Shown here one piece after another: positions 46,141 through 57,218 of a stretch of 64,000 nt of DNA. The notes under the pieces were generated by a model. That model was not told where the DNA came from. It did not search any database and saw nothing but the letters and a program-made list of their open reading frames with translations. Both the position numbers and the translations under genes were made by a program. The stretch is from positions 2,542,001 through 2,606,000 of the forward strand of contig JAAXNY010000010.1 of assembly GCA_013420905.1 (NCBI GenBank), written 5' to 3'. How positions within the stretch are numbered: the stretch's first letter is position 1; each line of letters begins with the position of its first letter. This DNA comes from Collybia mongolica (taxonomy: Eukaryota > Basidiomycota > Agaricomycetes > Agaricales > Clitocybaceae).

Positions 46141-46905
46141 CGTCACAGACGATTTGAAGACAGGTATGTAGAAAGGCGGTATCGACCAGCGATACCGACT
46201 TGGAGTTGTAGAAGATGAAGGGCGAGATGCGCTTGAAAACTCCTGGGTGAGCTCAGAGGTCCTTTATAGAGCAGACAGAGCATCACCCTTCGAACGTGAA
46301 ATAGACTCAGTAATCTCGTAAAGTCAAGAATGCAAATCGCGGTCCATCACGGAGGTTAGGGCGGATTCCATGCGCAGCTCTGGGAACCCCCAATATTGTT
46401 GGTAACCTTGACTTTGGGTGGGGAATAAGCGCCAGCAATGATACAGGGTTCGAAAAAAGCGAGAGTGCCAATACGACGTGCCGTGCTGACGCGGTTCCGG
46501 GAGGGAAATAGAGAATCGGTACAACCGACTCGGCCAACGGATCAAGGACCAAATCCCTCGATGGCCGTCGGATCATCACTTGATGTTCATAATCATTATG
46601 AGATGTCAAGCGTAACCTGTAGGTAACCTCTAACCTCTGAAGAAAGCCGGAAGATTCCACTGATTCAGCAGCGGGCTGTAACTCGTGTCGCTGGGGCTGT
46701 GACAGTTCCCTGAAAACGGTAAGGGTCTCTTTTGCATCGTCTAGTCCACAGTGATCATCACGACTCAGGTTTGATTGCACTAACTTGACTGGGAGTTACT
46801 GTGTTGGCATCGAGTTCTGTTTATAAGTGGCGATTCGAGTATTCAGGTTCTGGAATCACCTTCCTGACACATCTCCATTTCACCCCTCGGCACAATTTTA
46901 ACATC
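46141..46905. other. Divergent intergenic region
   Basis: Shared upstream region of the secreted Pro-rich gene (minus) and the orphan gene (plus). The part from about 46690 is duplicated at 42720-42897. TATAGAGC near 46265 may serve the minus-strand gene. A long minus-strand open frame at 46307-46780 has no motif and looks non-coding. Confidence 0.45.
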
Positions 46906-47551
46906 ATGAATGACGGCAAAGAACGATGCCCGGTATTCTGCATAACCGATATTCCTACATCTGTAACGTCGACCATCGCCGGTGATGTGCGCGCGTGCCA
47001 ACCTTCTTTCACGATAGGCTTTAGATCTTCTGCTGGAATGCACGGAAGAATATCTAGAAGAAAATAAAATACCCGATTACGAACTACACACGTCCGATCT
47101 CATCGTGATCTTGGACACCAAAGACACATTCAGCGTTTCTAAAGGCTCCTCGGCCCCTGTCAGCTCGTCTCCCGCTGCATTTGTGGGGATGACCGTCCAG
47201 GAAATCCGAGATTGGTTCGACGCCAACATCACACAAACTAGGTGCGAGGGCTTCATGCACCACTGCTTCTTGGTTCTGGACGCCCAGAGCATCGCGGACG
47301 AGACTTGTCTTTTCGTATGCACGCAAGACGCCCCACTACAGTCCCTGCGCTGTGATTTTGATGTTGCACTGCGAAATGCCGTGGTCTGTAACGATGGGCA
47401 ATCGATTGAAGACGGCTCAATGGGATCGTTCATGAGAAGTGGGATGGTTATGACAAAAGAAAATTCGAAATTGGCGATGAATGGAGGAGTGTATATGGAG
47501 GGCGGCGAGGTGAAGGTGGATCAGGCTTGGAAGGATTTTCTCAACTGGTAA
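46906..47551 (+). CDS. Orphan protein, weakly DUF6924-like
   Basis: Two exons joined by an intron at about 46981-47025 (donor gtgatg after ...TSTIA, acceptor ctttag) give about 200 residues: MNDGKERCPVFCITDIPTSV, LLLECTEEYLEENKIPDYEL, LIVILDTKDTFSV, VQEIRDWFDANITQTRCEGF, MHHCFLVLDAQSIADETCLF and KVDQAWKDFLNW. The FLVLDxxSIxDxTxLxV block resembles DUF6924-type domains, but I am not certain. It is intact here, while its duplicated start at 42898 is truncated. Cytosolic by composition. Confidence 0.55.
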
Positions 47552-47793
47552 TGTAGGTAATGCTTGTTTCCAGCCTCCTTACGACGCATCCTTGCATAGC
47601 AGGCAATGTCCTCAAAGTCCGTCCTTCGTTGATTTACTGCTTGTCCATATATGTCCACGTGATCGAGCATATATTTGTTGTTCAGGCAAGAGTATACGAC
47701 AATTAAAACGAAGGAACGAAGCATTAAAGATGCTGCAGCATGGTATAATAATCGTGGGGGAGAAGTCTGGCGTGAATGCGACGCGAAATGGTG

Positions 47794-49069
47794 TTAAGTG
47801 TGAGCTGAAAAGTGATTCGGCAGATCCTGGAGCAGATCAGCCGTAGCCTTCTCTAACGCGTCAAGCCCGCCCTGCCTGCAAGCTGGAGTGACCTTTTCCA
47901 TCAGCTCCTGGTCAGCACCGAGCTGTTCCCGGACCGTAGCCAGAATCGCCAACACGTCAGTCGAACCATGCCTCAGCGTCTTCCTCGACGTCACCGCGCA
48001 GTGCCACTGCGCGTTCCACGTAACTACACAAGCACGATGCGCCGCAGGGCCACACCCCGGCCCGCACGGGAGCTTCGGGGGTGTGCGGCGGAGCCGCTCC
48101 CAGAACGTGACGAGGGACATGCAGCCCGCTAGAAGACACACGGTCTGCGTGGCGTCCAGCCGGGAGTTGGCGAAGAGCTGCGCGACGTTGGCACCAGCAA
48201 CGTGCGGGTGCCGTGTGAGGAGCTCCTGTGCGTGAACGTAGTAGGCGATTCCACGGAGGCGACGTAGGCCATCCCCGTCGGCAGCTACGATGGCGGGTGG
48301 GGCGGGGATGTCTCTGCGCTGGAGCCGAGCGATCCATCTTGTCATGACTGCTGTTTGGAGTGCGGATGCTTTCAGGTTGACGGAGACCTCGATGATCGCG
48401 GCGAAGGTGGTGGAGGAGCAGGTATCTGCGAGGATGGGGCTTGAGGTGAATGCGCGCTCGAGTGCGGCGAGGCCCTTTTCGCGCAGGGAGGTGAATTTGT
48501 ATGTATGCGCGATGGTCGTCAGTGCAAGGAGGTGGTAGATCTCGGACTCCTCTGTGGGCAACAGCCGTGTATCAATTTCTTTCGACCTGGACATGACTGA
48601 TGAGTATGCATGGAATAGTGACGAGATGGACAGTACAACGCACGGAATACTTAATGCCCATAGTAGAGCACGAAACTCATTGGCCGAGGTGGATAGCAGT
48701 TGCAGCGGCTCTTTGTCACTCGTCCGTTGTCCATGACTACTGTATTGCTGCAATTTGGAGCGTATCGTCGAATCCAAGGGAAACAGATCCTCTGAGACCT
48801 ACGTATGCCTCAGCTCAACCGCGCAAGGGAAAAGCAGTCTCCATACCCATACACACCTTGAATAGCGTCTTCTCTACTTGAATCACACAAGCCTTTTGTC
48901 GATCCACCGAGTCGAAATAGTATATGGAATCTCGGCCAAGCGCTGTGCCCTGAGGCTTGGCAGGCAGGTCGCTGTCGTCGTCAACCCTTTGGCGTTTCTT
49001 GGGCCGTCCCTCTTCTCCGTCGTGTGCCTCCTGGATAGTAGTTTCATCAAGGATGATGAACCTAGGCAT
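47794..49069 (-). CDS. BTB/POZ domain protein
   Basis: Typical Agaricomycete BTB protein; BTB domains mediate dimerisation and Cul3 binding, but the role is unknown here. Exon 1 (ATG 49069) reads MPRFIILDETTIQEAHDGEE, a nuclear-type basic patch PKKRQR, and then the BTB start SIYYFDSVDRQKACVIQVEK, TLFK. A gtgtgt donor follows TLFK exactly where the paralogue at 52984 is also split. Exon 2 gives VSEDLFPLDS and DKEPLQLLSTSANEFRALLW. After a further intron come LALTTIAHTYKFTSLREKGL and a helical tail ending LLQDLPNHFSAHT. The second BTB helix (normally VHRYLL) is degenerate in this copy. About 400 residues, GC-richer than its neighbours. A few internal junctions are uncertain. Confidence 0.75.
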
Positions 49070-49459
49070 TGTCGAGGTCAAGGATGAGGGTCGGTGCTGA
49101 AAGCAAGTGAAAGGTACCGTGTGGCATGCTGCTAAGAACAGCAAGCGTAGAAAGAGAACTTTCAGGACAAAGGTTTTGAGTTTGACAAAAGAGATGTACA
49201 AGGCCCCGATTGTGGGCCGGGCATTGGCCGGAGAAATTATATTTTATACTTTGTTGGGCTTTTTCTCCGCCCGATTCAAAGCATGCCAATGATCCAAGTA
49301 TTGTCTAAATGTACAACTTGGAAGAAGTGCTAGATGGATGGGGTATATGTACATTGTCCAATAATATCGATAAGTACAACTCGAGGGCCATTTGGCCAAG
49401 GTCACGCTAAATATAAAATCGTGTCGCGTCGTAAGTATGAAAGTCTTCATTAGAGCTTC

Positions 49460-50747
49460 CTACACCGCAAATAGCAGGGGGAGTACGACAAGAAGCACCG
49501 CTGGGGGATATCTTAAAAACCCTGTTTGTGCACTTCTCCATGCACTGTACAAAGTCTCAACAAATTCGGTTTAAACCGAGTCAAAAGCAACACGCACGAG
49601 GCACCCTGAGGCTTTGTCGTCATCTTCACGGTGAGGACAGCGACCAGTCCATCAGAGGAGTTGACACCGTCCCAGCCGACAGTGATATTGTGATTGATTC
49701 CGTCGTTGGTATTGGGGAGCATCCCCGAGACATACTTCACATGCGTATCGTATGTGTAGCCATTGAAAGATGACGACGCTGTGTATGTCACTTGGTCGGT
49801 CAAATTAGCTGTCGGTACTGTCGATTTCGTGAGGTTGCCAATGAGGTAGTCTCTAAAAGAAAGTCAGTCTGCATCACATGAAATGTAAAGCGACACACCG
49901 TCCGAGATTGTAACCGTTCCGCACTATATCGTGTTGAACTATGTATATTGACGTAAGTGCTCTATATCCTCAAAGAGCACCAGAAAACGCACGGGCGATG
50001 GGCATCTCATATGAGACAGCCATAAATATAGCCCCGCTATAAAGCAAAATTAGCATTTGCGTATACAGATCCTATCAACCCTGATGTACCTGTTCCCAGT
50101 AGGTCCATTCTGTACCCAATACCTGAAATGATTTCCTCCTTGAATAGTCTCTTTGCACGCGCCCAGCTCCACATCACCATAATTCCATCGAATCACGGAC
50201 GTTTCGTTCTCTGGAATTCGAGTATAGTGAGGTAACGTAAAGAGGTTATCGCAGTGCCTTACTGGGTCCGTTTCCGTCTCCGAGATCCACCATCTGATGG
50301 CTCCCGGCGTGTTGTCCGAGGCACTCTCCAGAAAAGCCAAGTGAGCTGGGTTGGTGCCATATGATTTGTCAACGAACTGTAACGCTCGAGAACAATCGAG
50401 CCACGACGTACAAGAAGTAATTTCTGAGGCCACCACCAACTTCTGCGTCAACTAATACTTCGGCATCAGACGCCCCAGAAATTATGGCGTTCACTGGCTC
50501 GCCTTGCCCCATTGGGTATGTTACAGGTATTTTCTTTTTTTCAAGTCGTCAGAAACACGCGGTGCGGGCTCTTTAGACATACCGTCAGCATACTGCCGCC
50601 ATTGTCCAGCGGGTTGTGATACCCAAGTTCGGGTACTTTCCGGGATGTTTCGGCGCGTTTCCACGTAAATCCCGTCCACCTGGAAGGAAACCCAAAAGTT
50701 AAAGTTGGAGAACATAGTAAAAGAATGAATAAAGCCGGCGAGGTCAT
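49460..50747 (-). CDS. Secreted protein with GPI-type tail, unknown family
   Basis: A signal peptide MTSPALFILLLCSPTLTFG precedes FPSRWTGFTWKRAETSRKVP, LGYHNPLDNGGSMLT, EPVNAIISGASDAEVL, NETSVIRWNYGDVELGACKE, IQGGNHFRYWVQNGPTGNR and a late beta-rich part VKYVSGMLPNTNDGINHNIT, VGWDGVNSSDGLVAVLTVKM. The last intron (donor gtgcct, acceptor cccag) leads to a short hydrophobic C-terminus AVLLVVLPLLFAV, consistent with a GPI signal. Several Asn-glycosylation sites (NET, NIT, NSS). Sequences of this kind recur in mushroom genomes, but I know no function. Seven or so exons. Confidence 0.7.
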
Positions 50748-51326
50748 AGAGAGGGTTGGATAGGAAGCCTTGCTTGAGCAAGGCAACAGTCGTAAACGAC
50801 AGAAATTGACAAGACGGTCGTCGAAGGTGTCCAAGACAGGGAAGAATCAATACCCTTACGTAAGGAAAGAACAACAGTTTTGACACACATGTCAGATTGT
50901 TCGCCTCGACTTTATATACTAAAAAAATCGGGTTACCTATGGCGGCCTTAAGAGCGGTCTTGTGCTAGGCGCATCCCGTGGAAGTCCTCAAGGCTGTGGT
51001 AATGTCATTGGGGATCAACTTGTGGGACCACAAACCCTCCCAAGTCGGAAAGCCAAGAACTGACAGAGACGGGGCATATTACACGAATTTCAAAAACTGG
51101 GGCACATCCAACGTACTCTCAAGTCTACTTCACTAGGAACAGAGGGAGAAAATTCGGTGCTGCAATCACCAGGGAAATCATCAGACACGATCTTGCCGGG
51201 GCTTCGGTGATGGTGGGCCAGGGCAGCGAGAGGGTGAGATGAACAACATTGCCCATGAGATGCTTTCACGTCTGTGAATTCAGTGGTCTACTATGAAACA
51301 AGACTATAGGTCGGGTATGAGGGCTA
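50748..51326. other. Intergenic: promoter of the secreted gene and eIF3i 3' end
   Basis: No supported gene. TTTATATACT near 50911 fits a TATA box (minus strand, AGTATATAAA) for the secreted-protein gene. Confidence 0.5.
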
Positions 51327-52715
51327 TCAATCAGCGATCTCCAAGTCGCCATATGGCTTCGCCCTGAAGTAGGACTCATCGAAGTGATGTACACGGACGA
51401 ATCCATCCTCTCCCCCGGATGCATAAGCTGTTCCGGCTGGATGCACCGCAATTCTGAGAGCCAATGTGAAAATCATGTCAGCCATGGGGACAGTGGGTAC
51501 TCACGTATTGATGGGCCCGAAATGACCTTTCACCCGCCCAACTTCCTCTTCGAATACTTTGTGCCAGAACCGCGTCTCGAATTTTCCCTGGCGCAGGGAC
51601 GTCGTTGTAACGTTCATCGCCTCCTGACCACCGCCCAGAAGAACCTAGTAAAGGGCAATAAGCGACTGGGATACATTTGAAAGAAGTATCTTTACATATG
51701 GCTTGAGTGGCGCGATGGCCGCGCTGTTCAAAGGTGTCTCTGTTGTAAACGTTTTAAGGACCATCAGAGTTTTTGTGTCGTGTATCTATTCGATGTATTA
51801 GCCTGTCTCCGTGAACTTCTGCAGAAGAACGTAACATACCCGTGCTGATTTGTCCTTGCTGCTTGTGATACAATATGTGTTATCTTTACTCATCTGCAGG
51901 TCGGTAACAACATCTCCATGCGCGCGCTCGTTATTGTCCACCTCATCGCCAGTTTTGATATTAAACAGTGCAACTTTTCCAGACTCGTGTCCAGTGATGA
52001 TGATGTTGGGGGCTAAAGTGAATGCGCACACGGTCGCTTTTGATCCGATGGGGTTGAACATATATAATGGCTCTTTCGATTCTGCTTGCCGCATTAAACG
52101 AAGAGAGAACATCATTGATAATGATAAGCGTACGCACGATTTGTCCCATCGCCGTCCCGGTTTATATTGAACACCCGGATTGCACATTGGTGACCCATCC
52201 GCTGTTCTGTGATACACACAATCTGGCTGTCATCGTCCTTGAAAGCCACCCTCTTCACCGCTGTGGGGAACTCCCAAGTGTACAAACTTTTCCCAGTTGC
52301 AACGTCCCAGAGCCGTAGTGTATTGTCTGCTGCACCTGATACCATGAATCTGGATTCGGCTTGAAATGGAGGTCAATCATCGCGGGATAGCGAGACAACG
52401 ACAACGCACAATCAACATCAACTGTCCACACAGTTCCATTATTTCCTTCATAAGTCCCTAATCTTTCCCCGTTATGAGAGTACCACACGTTTATAACATG
52501 ATCTTTCGAGCAAGAAAACAATAGATCTCCTTCAGCATTGAACTTGATTTGAGTCAACGACCGTTCGTGGCCTGATGTTAGATAAATTTTGTACTTTGTT
52601 AGTTGGTGAGAATCCTGCGAAAATCTTGGTAGCACGAGCCTTGTAGTAGAATAGGCCTCTACGGAATTTGAAGTTAGAATAAATTTCTGGTGTAAGCTCA
52701 GTTGCAACTCGCCAT
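51327..52715 (-). CDS. Translation initiation factor eIF3 subunit i (TIF34 type)
   Basis: WD40 beta-propeller subunit of eIF3, cytosolic, involved in 43S scanning. Repeats read [107 protein letters not shown]. The signature [20 protein letters not shown] follows, then [16 protein letters not shown] and [20 protein letters not shown], ending [11 protein letters not shown]. About 340 residues, normal. The N-terminus needs two GC-AG introns: ATG (52715-52713) | gcgagt...ccgtag | 19-nt exon 52658-52640 (RPILLQ plus one base) | gctcgt...catcag | GHERS. This yields the family start MRPILLQGHERS. No GT donor and no other ATG gives it. Confidence 0.92.
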
Positions 52716-52890
52716 TTTTTCTGAATTGAAGGCGTAGGCGGTGAGGAGGGCTCTGCAAGTTTTCAGAAGCACGTGGCGATTACCCGATTCGTCAACACTT
52801 GAACGGAACGGAAATAGCGGGTCGGTGTCCGAAAGTCCCTTTCAGGTTGACGACCTAACGACCTTTTAGTTTTTTTAAGGCAATATAAGG

Positions 52891-52911
52891 AGCGCTGCTG
52901 CTGCTGCTGCA
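52891..52911. repeat. (CTG)n microsatellite
   Basis: Short run of CTG/GCT triplets just upstream of the BTB gene at 52984, between its start and the divergent eIF3i gene. Confidence 0.8.
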
Positions 52912-52983
52912 GTGTAGTAATTCCCCAACCACAACCCACGGGCGACCAGTATCCAGAACAAATTTCTAGCTTATATCTGAATT

Positions 52984-54028
52984 ATGGATTCACAGACAAC
53001 GCGAGGGCCAGAGGTGGCGCGCGACAACTGTGACGAAAACATGACTGTGGTCCAACCTAGCTCTTGCACACGAGATGTCACCTACTACAAAGAGGAAGGT
53101 GACTGTGTAATACTCGTCAATACGACATTATTCAAGGCAAAAACCTCATTTTTCTATGTATGTCTGTTCGCTGATGGCGTCGATTATCAACGGACTAGGT
53201 TCATCGATTCATTTTGGCTCGAGACGGCTCGACCTTTGAGGGGATGTTTACGCTTCCAACGAACGATGGGCCCACACAGGGCTCAAGTGACGACAACCCT
53301 ATCGTCTTACATGATGACCCAGATGATTTTCGTGCACTGTGCTGGGCATTGTATGCTTTGTAAGTGCCATTCGCGCTCCAATCCGAACAATCTAATGACA
53401 GGTGTGATGTTCCAGACCCTTGGATATAAGTGCGCCACAGCTATCCACAGAATCTGACGTGTCAAAATTTATTGGAATCTCCCGGCTTGCAAACAAGTAC
53501 CACTTTGCCTCATTTGAGAAGTGGGCGACGTCAACGCTATCTCAGAAGTGTATGGCAGAAGCAACAGCGTTTCTACTATCTTGTTCTCACGACGTGCTCG
53601 CCCAAATCCTCGACCTTGCAATGGTTTGCCGCCTCGTTCGCCTCGGGACCACCGTCGCTAATGTGTGCATCCGCCGAACTAAAACGGGAGACCTCGGAAT
53701 CGACCAAGCGCTTCGCCTAGGGGAAAAACACGGTCTAAACGATTTACAGGGAAGGCTTTACTATAACCACCTCCAAACGATGGACGCGGGCGACGTAAGC
53801 CCAGCACCAAACGGGACCGCCTACATATATGACAACTCCACGTTGAGCCTCGACGCAGATGCTGCGTCTATATACAGGCTATTGGTCACTTTCTCGATAT
53901 TGGAAAAATGTTTGCAAAATGCCTCCACACCTACCTATGGTTACCGGATGCAGCAACACGACACATTCCGCTTATTGCATTGTCGAGTGGCAACATATTT
54001 GGAAGGGGGCCATCTCGTCAGTCCATGA
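52984..54028 (+). CDS. BTB/POZ domain protein with probable GC-AG intron
   Basis: Same family as the gene at 47794. Exon 1: MDSQTTRGPEVARDNCDENM, RDVTYYKEEGDCVILVNTTL, FK. If the intron starts with GC at 53137 (AAG|gcaaaa) and ends ggactag, exon 2 gives the canonical BTB continuation VHRFILARDGSTFEGMFTLP, DDNPIVLHDDPDDFRALCWA, LYAL. The paralogue at 47794 splits at the same TLFK residue with a GT donor. The second intron (gtaagt...ttccag) leads to PLDISAPQLSTESDVSKFIG, ISRLANKYHFASFEKWATST and a helical tail. About 320 residues. Without the GC intron the protein would read through a frame lacking the BTB core or carry seven extra residues. Head-to-head with eIF3i (268 bp). Confidence 0.78.
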
Positions 54029-55164
54029 GGGACGCCCCTCAGCCGCCAACGTACTAGGGAACTTGGACTTATTGAAATTATTCCTTGCCCGCTAGCACCC
54101 ACAAGCGTCAATTACAAGCGTCTCTTGTCTTGCTGCAACCGGAGAAATCGTCTCCGCACTCCGGCGGGATTTGGAGAAGACGCTTGCTGAGCATTTCTTG
54201 GGCGCTGGCCATACATCACCGCGAATATCATAAGTATGCACTACTACAACGTACGGGGGCTACCCATCTATCTTACGATTGCACTCTTCAGAATACTAAA
54301 AGCGGGAGTTCTCATCTAATATCAACATCTATTATCAGATATGCTTCTCCGCAATTAGTTCGTTAGCTAATGCAATGCATGCGTGGTAACCACTAGCTGA
54401 TTCAAGCTTCCTTGGTCTCCATTCCTGACGTCTGCGTGGGGTAGTATGGGCGTTTACCACCACCTACCCCGTGTGAACTGGTTCAAACCCGTTGGCCTTG
54501 ACGGGAGGATATTTTAAACAAGTAAAGCCCAGATGTGGGGGGAGCGAGTTGGCAAATAACTTGTTCCGACGTTCATCGGATACGTAACGAAGGTCGGTTC
54601 AGGATGGAGACGTAGAAACACACTGATGGAACTTTCGATTTGTACATTTTCATGTCACCTTCAAAGGGACAACCTTCTCATAGTAAGTTCTATCTAACAA
54701 TGTGTGAGAATGTAGACCCTAGCCAATACGAAAGTGGTCAGGGCGCTTTGACCACGCGATTGGAGCATGTGTCACTCCGATGCACAATTACTTTCCCAGC
54801 TTTGCTTGGTTAATAATTACACAAAATTATGGTGGTTCCGCCGGTTCGGGTGTGTCGGGTTGGGTACGAAGACGGATATAAGCACGTTAGAGAGGTCCCA
54901 TCAGAGTTCGAATGACCGCTCCGCGAAACAAGATCTGCCATAGATGGTAAGCCATATAGAAAACAACTTTATCCGATAGCACAGGATCAGGCGCCATTCC
55001 GAACCTCTTTCAGACTGCTGAGCTTTTCAAAGGGTCGACAGTCACACGAGCGCACCTCCACAGCTTCCACTGTTCACTACAAAGGAATCCCTCGACAAAA
55101 CGCTGGCTGTTCACAGGGAATACTGCGAGCAGCAGCCGCTATCACAAAAACCGCAGGATAAACG
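54029..55164. other. Intergenic, no supported gene
   Basis: About 1.1 kb. A GGTTCAAACCC box near 54481 was checked for a tRNA without finding stems. Contains the promoter of the gene at 55165. Confidence 0.5.
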
Positions 55165-56412
55165 ATGGTAGAGGTTCGGGTTCAGTTGACAGAAACACTG
55201 AAGCACGACATCGAATGCGTGTACATTTCTCACCCACACGTTGTCACCTTTGGCCCCAACAGCACCGACCTTTGGGAGATAACCTCGGATAAATTCGAAC
55301 ACCGATCTGCGTTGACGCCATTTATCAGACCCCCTGAGGGAGTAAGCCTCTGCCGGAGGGAGCGAGGCGGCGTGGTTTTTGACCGCGTGCGGGAAATCAT
55401 CATCATCCTTAGCAATGGATCCCAGAAAAACTCCCTGAGTGTATACGGCCTGCAAGATGGGCAGCTTATCCGAAGCGTCGAAGTGCCCGGGCGCGTTGAC
55501 GTTCGCACTGTTCACTACAACAACGGTTATGCCTTAGTGGCGTCTTTGGGTGATCATGATGAAGAAACCAACGAAAACACCAGGCTTTACCTGTACGACG
55601 TCGCGGGACAAGGAAATTTAACCAGGGAACTCCCTGTGCCCCTTGATCTCGTCGAGGGTTCCCTCGAAGCAACCTTCCTCCCCCTTGGCCTTACTGCTAC
55701 ACAGGATATTTTAGCGGCATCATCCGACTACTCGGAGGTTGGAATGAGCGTATTCCGTTGGAGAGGGGGGCGAACTAGACGCTCACCGTCGGATGCCGTA
55801 GAGATCGGAATGGAATATGGCGACCATATCGGCACAACGTCTAGTATCCTGCTAGACGGCGACGGCCTCGCCATAAACACGTTTGAATTTACAATGGGCG
55901 AGATACAGGTCGGGGACGCATCGCAGAGCGTTATCCGTCGGTTTGACATCACGTCGTTGAAGGAAAAGTGGTATTCCCGGCCCATTTCGGGGGAGATATA
56001 CAATATGCACTATGTGGTTTCACACAAGGCTATTTTGGCCATCGGGGAGGTTGACGAAGGAAAGGACCCGGGATCAGACTTCGACTGGGCGACAACAGTC
56101 ACCGTAATTGACGCCAGCTCTGGTGCATTAGAACACGCCGATAAGATCAACCACCGCAAACATGGGTGTGCAATTCAGGAATGTGGCGTATCACAAGTAG
56201 AAGACACGGTAGATGTGGTCGTTCTATTCGCTGATGGAACTATCAGCGTCACCCCTCTTGACATGTTTCTGCTAGATGGTTTCGAGAGGGACGGGGAGTC
56301 TATCAAGGTTCACCGTATCCTAAACGATGAATTCCAATTCTCTAGTGGTGCCATAGGTCAAAAGTCAGCGATTCTAGGAGGGGGGTCAGAATTCTCCCTG
56401 ATTAGATGGTGA
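55165..56412 (+). CDS. Orphan single-exon protein, probable beta-propeller
   Basis: 415 residues without introns, unusual in this intron-rich region. It starts MVEVRVQLTETLKHDIECVY. Alternating hydrophobic strand-like segments repeat along the length: SLSVYGLQDGQLIRSVEVPG, TRLYLYDVAGQGNLTRELPV, SVIRRFDITSLKEKWYSRPI, TVTVIDASSGALEHADKINH, FADGTISVTPLDMFLLDGFE and SAILGGGSEFSLIRW. Their spacing (about 45-60 residues) suggests a WD40/YVTN-type propeller, but no GH-WD signatures are present. No signal peptide or membrane segment. Function unknown. The lack of introns could mean retroposition or simply a recent orphan. Confidence 0.7.
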   Translation: MVEVRVQLTETLKHDIECVYISHPHVVTFGPNSTDLWEITSDKFEHRSALTPFIRPPEGVSLCRRERGGVVFDRVREIIIILSNGSQKNSLSVYGLQDGQLIRSVEVPGRVDVRTVHYNNGYALVASLGDHDEETNENTRLYLYDVAGQGNLTRELPVPLDLVEGSLEATFLPLGLTATQDILAASSDYSEVGMSVFRWRGGRTRRSPSDAVEIGMEYGDHIGTTSSILLDGDGLAINTFEFTMGEIQVGDASQSVIRRFDITSLKEKWYSRPISGEIYNMHYVVSHKAILAIGEVDEGKDPGSDFDWATTVTVIDASSGALEHADKINHRKHGCAIQECGVSQVEDTVDVVVLFADGTISVTPLDMFLLDGFERDGESIKVHRILNDEFQFSSGAIGQKSAILGGGSEFSLIRW

Positions 56413-56681
56413 GGGCGGACAGGCCATGCATATACTGACGCGCCAGGGACATGTGCATACAAGATCATTTTCGATAGCTTTGTTCTGTAATGACTAGTTT
56501 CACCAAGTTGCTTAGCCAATGGAAAAGAAGGTTCACCAGATGCAATTCTGCTCCGGAGGAGATATTTCTGAAATTCAGGTAATTCCTTCTCGTGCCCCGT
56601 AGGAGAGTCACCAAATGATGAAACAACGAGCGCCGCTCAGTTTGAGGAACGATGTGCCAATGTTATAGGTTCTTTCGCTTA

Positions 56682-57218
56682 TTACATGAGAACTAATGCA
56701 ATAGTTGAGACTGCTGTTGCGCCCAGTACAGCATAACCAGAGCCATATACCCCCTTCAAGGACAAGACTGAAAAAGTCTGAATATTAGCTCATACAGAAA
56801 AGGATGGAGAGTACGTACATTTGCCTGAATCCCAAGCCAAATGTCTCAGGCCATTAAAAGAGTGGAAGGTGAACGGAAGGGCGAGTAGGGCTTTGCCACC
56901 ATATTTGATAGCATCGGGTAGTCCAGCGACGAATTCTATAACGTGAGCGCTGTCAAAAGTACCGGGTGCGACGAGGTAGGCGAGGGAGAAACCATAAAGC
57001 ACTGGGTCTAGATTGAGGGCTATTCAAGGCAATAAAGGAGCATACATACGCGCGCTAAGTGCACCACCGGTCGCACGATTGAAGATTGACGCTATCCATG
57101 TCAATTGAGGCTGGTAGATGGTGAAGTGAGGGCTCGAAGGGCGGAGCAAGCGTTGTTTGTTCAGAATCCCACCCGACGACGACGCAGGCACGGAACTCAG
57201 TTGAACGGATCTGATCAT
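56682..57218 (-). CDS. SDHC: Succinate dehydrogenase cytochrome b560 subunit (SDHC)
   Basis: Mitochondrial inner-membrane anchor of complex II that helps bind ubiquinone and heme b. The N-terminal presequence-like [31 protein letters not shown] leads to the signature [25 protein letters not shown]. After an intron comes [20 protein letters not shown], then [20 protein letters not shown] and [10 protein letters not shown], with the heme-ligand-type His in [12 protein letters not shown]. The last exon reads [20 protein letters not shown] and TIALVLM. Three exons, about 150 residues, three helices. Initiation at 57218 is favoured because it gives a short basic, Ser-rich targeting peptide; a longer frame upstream lacks such character. 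Confidence 0.93.

Noticed and set aside
46307..46780. 157-codon minus-strand frame in the divergent promoter
   Set aside because: No motif and partly within duplicated promoter sequence; likely chance.
54430..54510. Possible tRNA (GGTTCAAACCC box)
   Set aside because: Flanking sequence does not fold into a cloverleaf.
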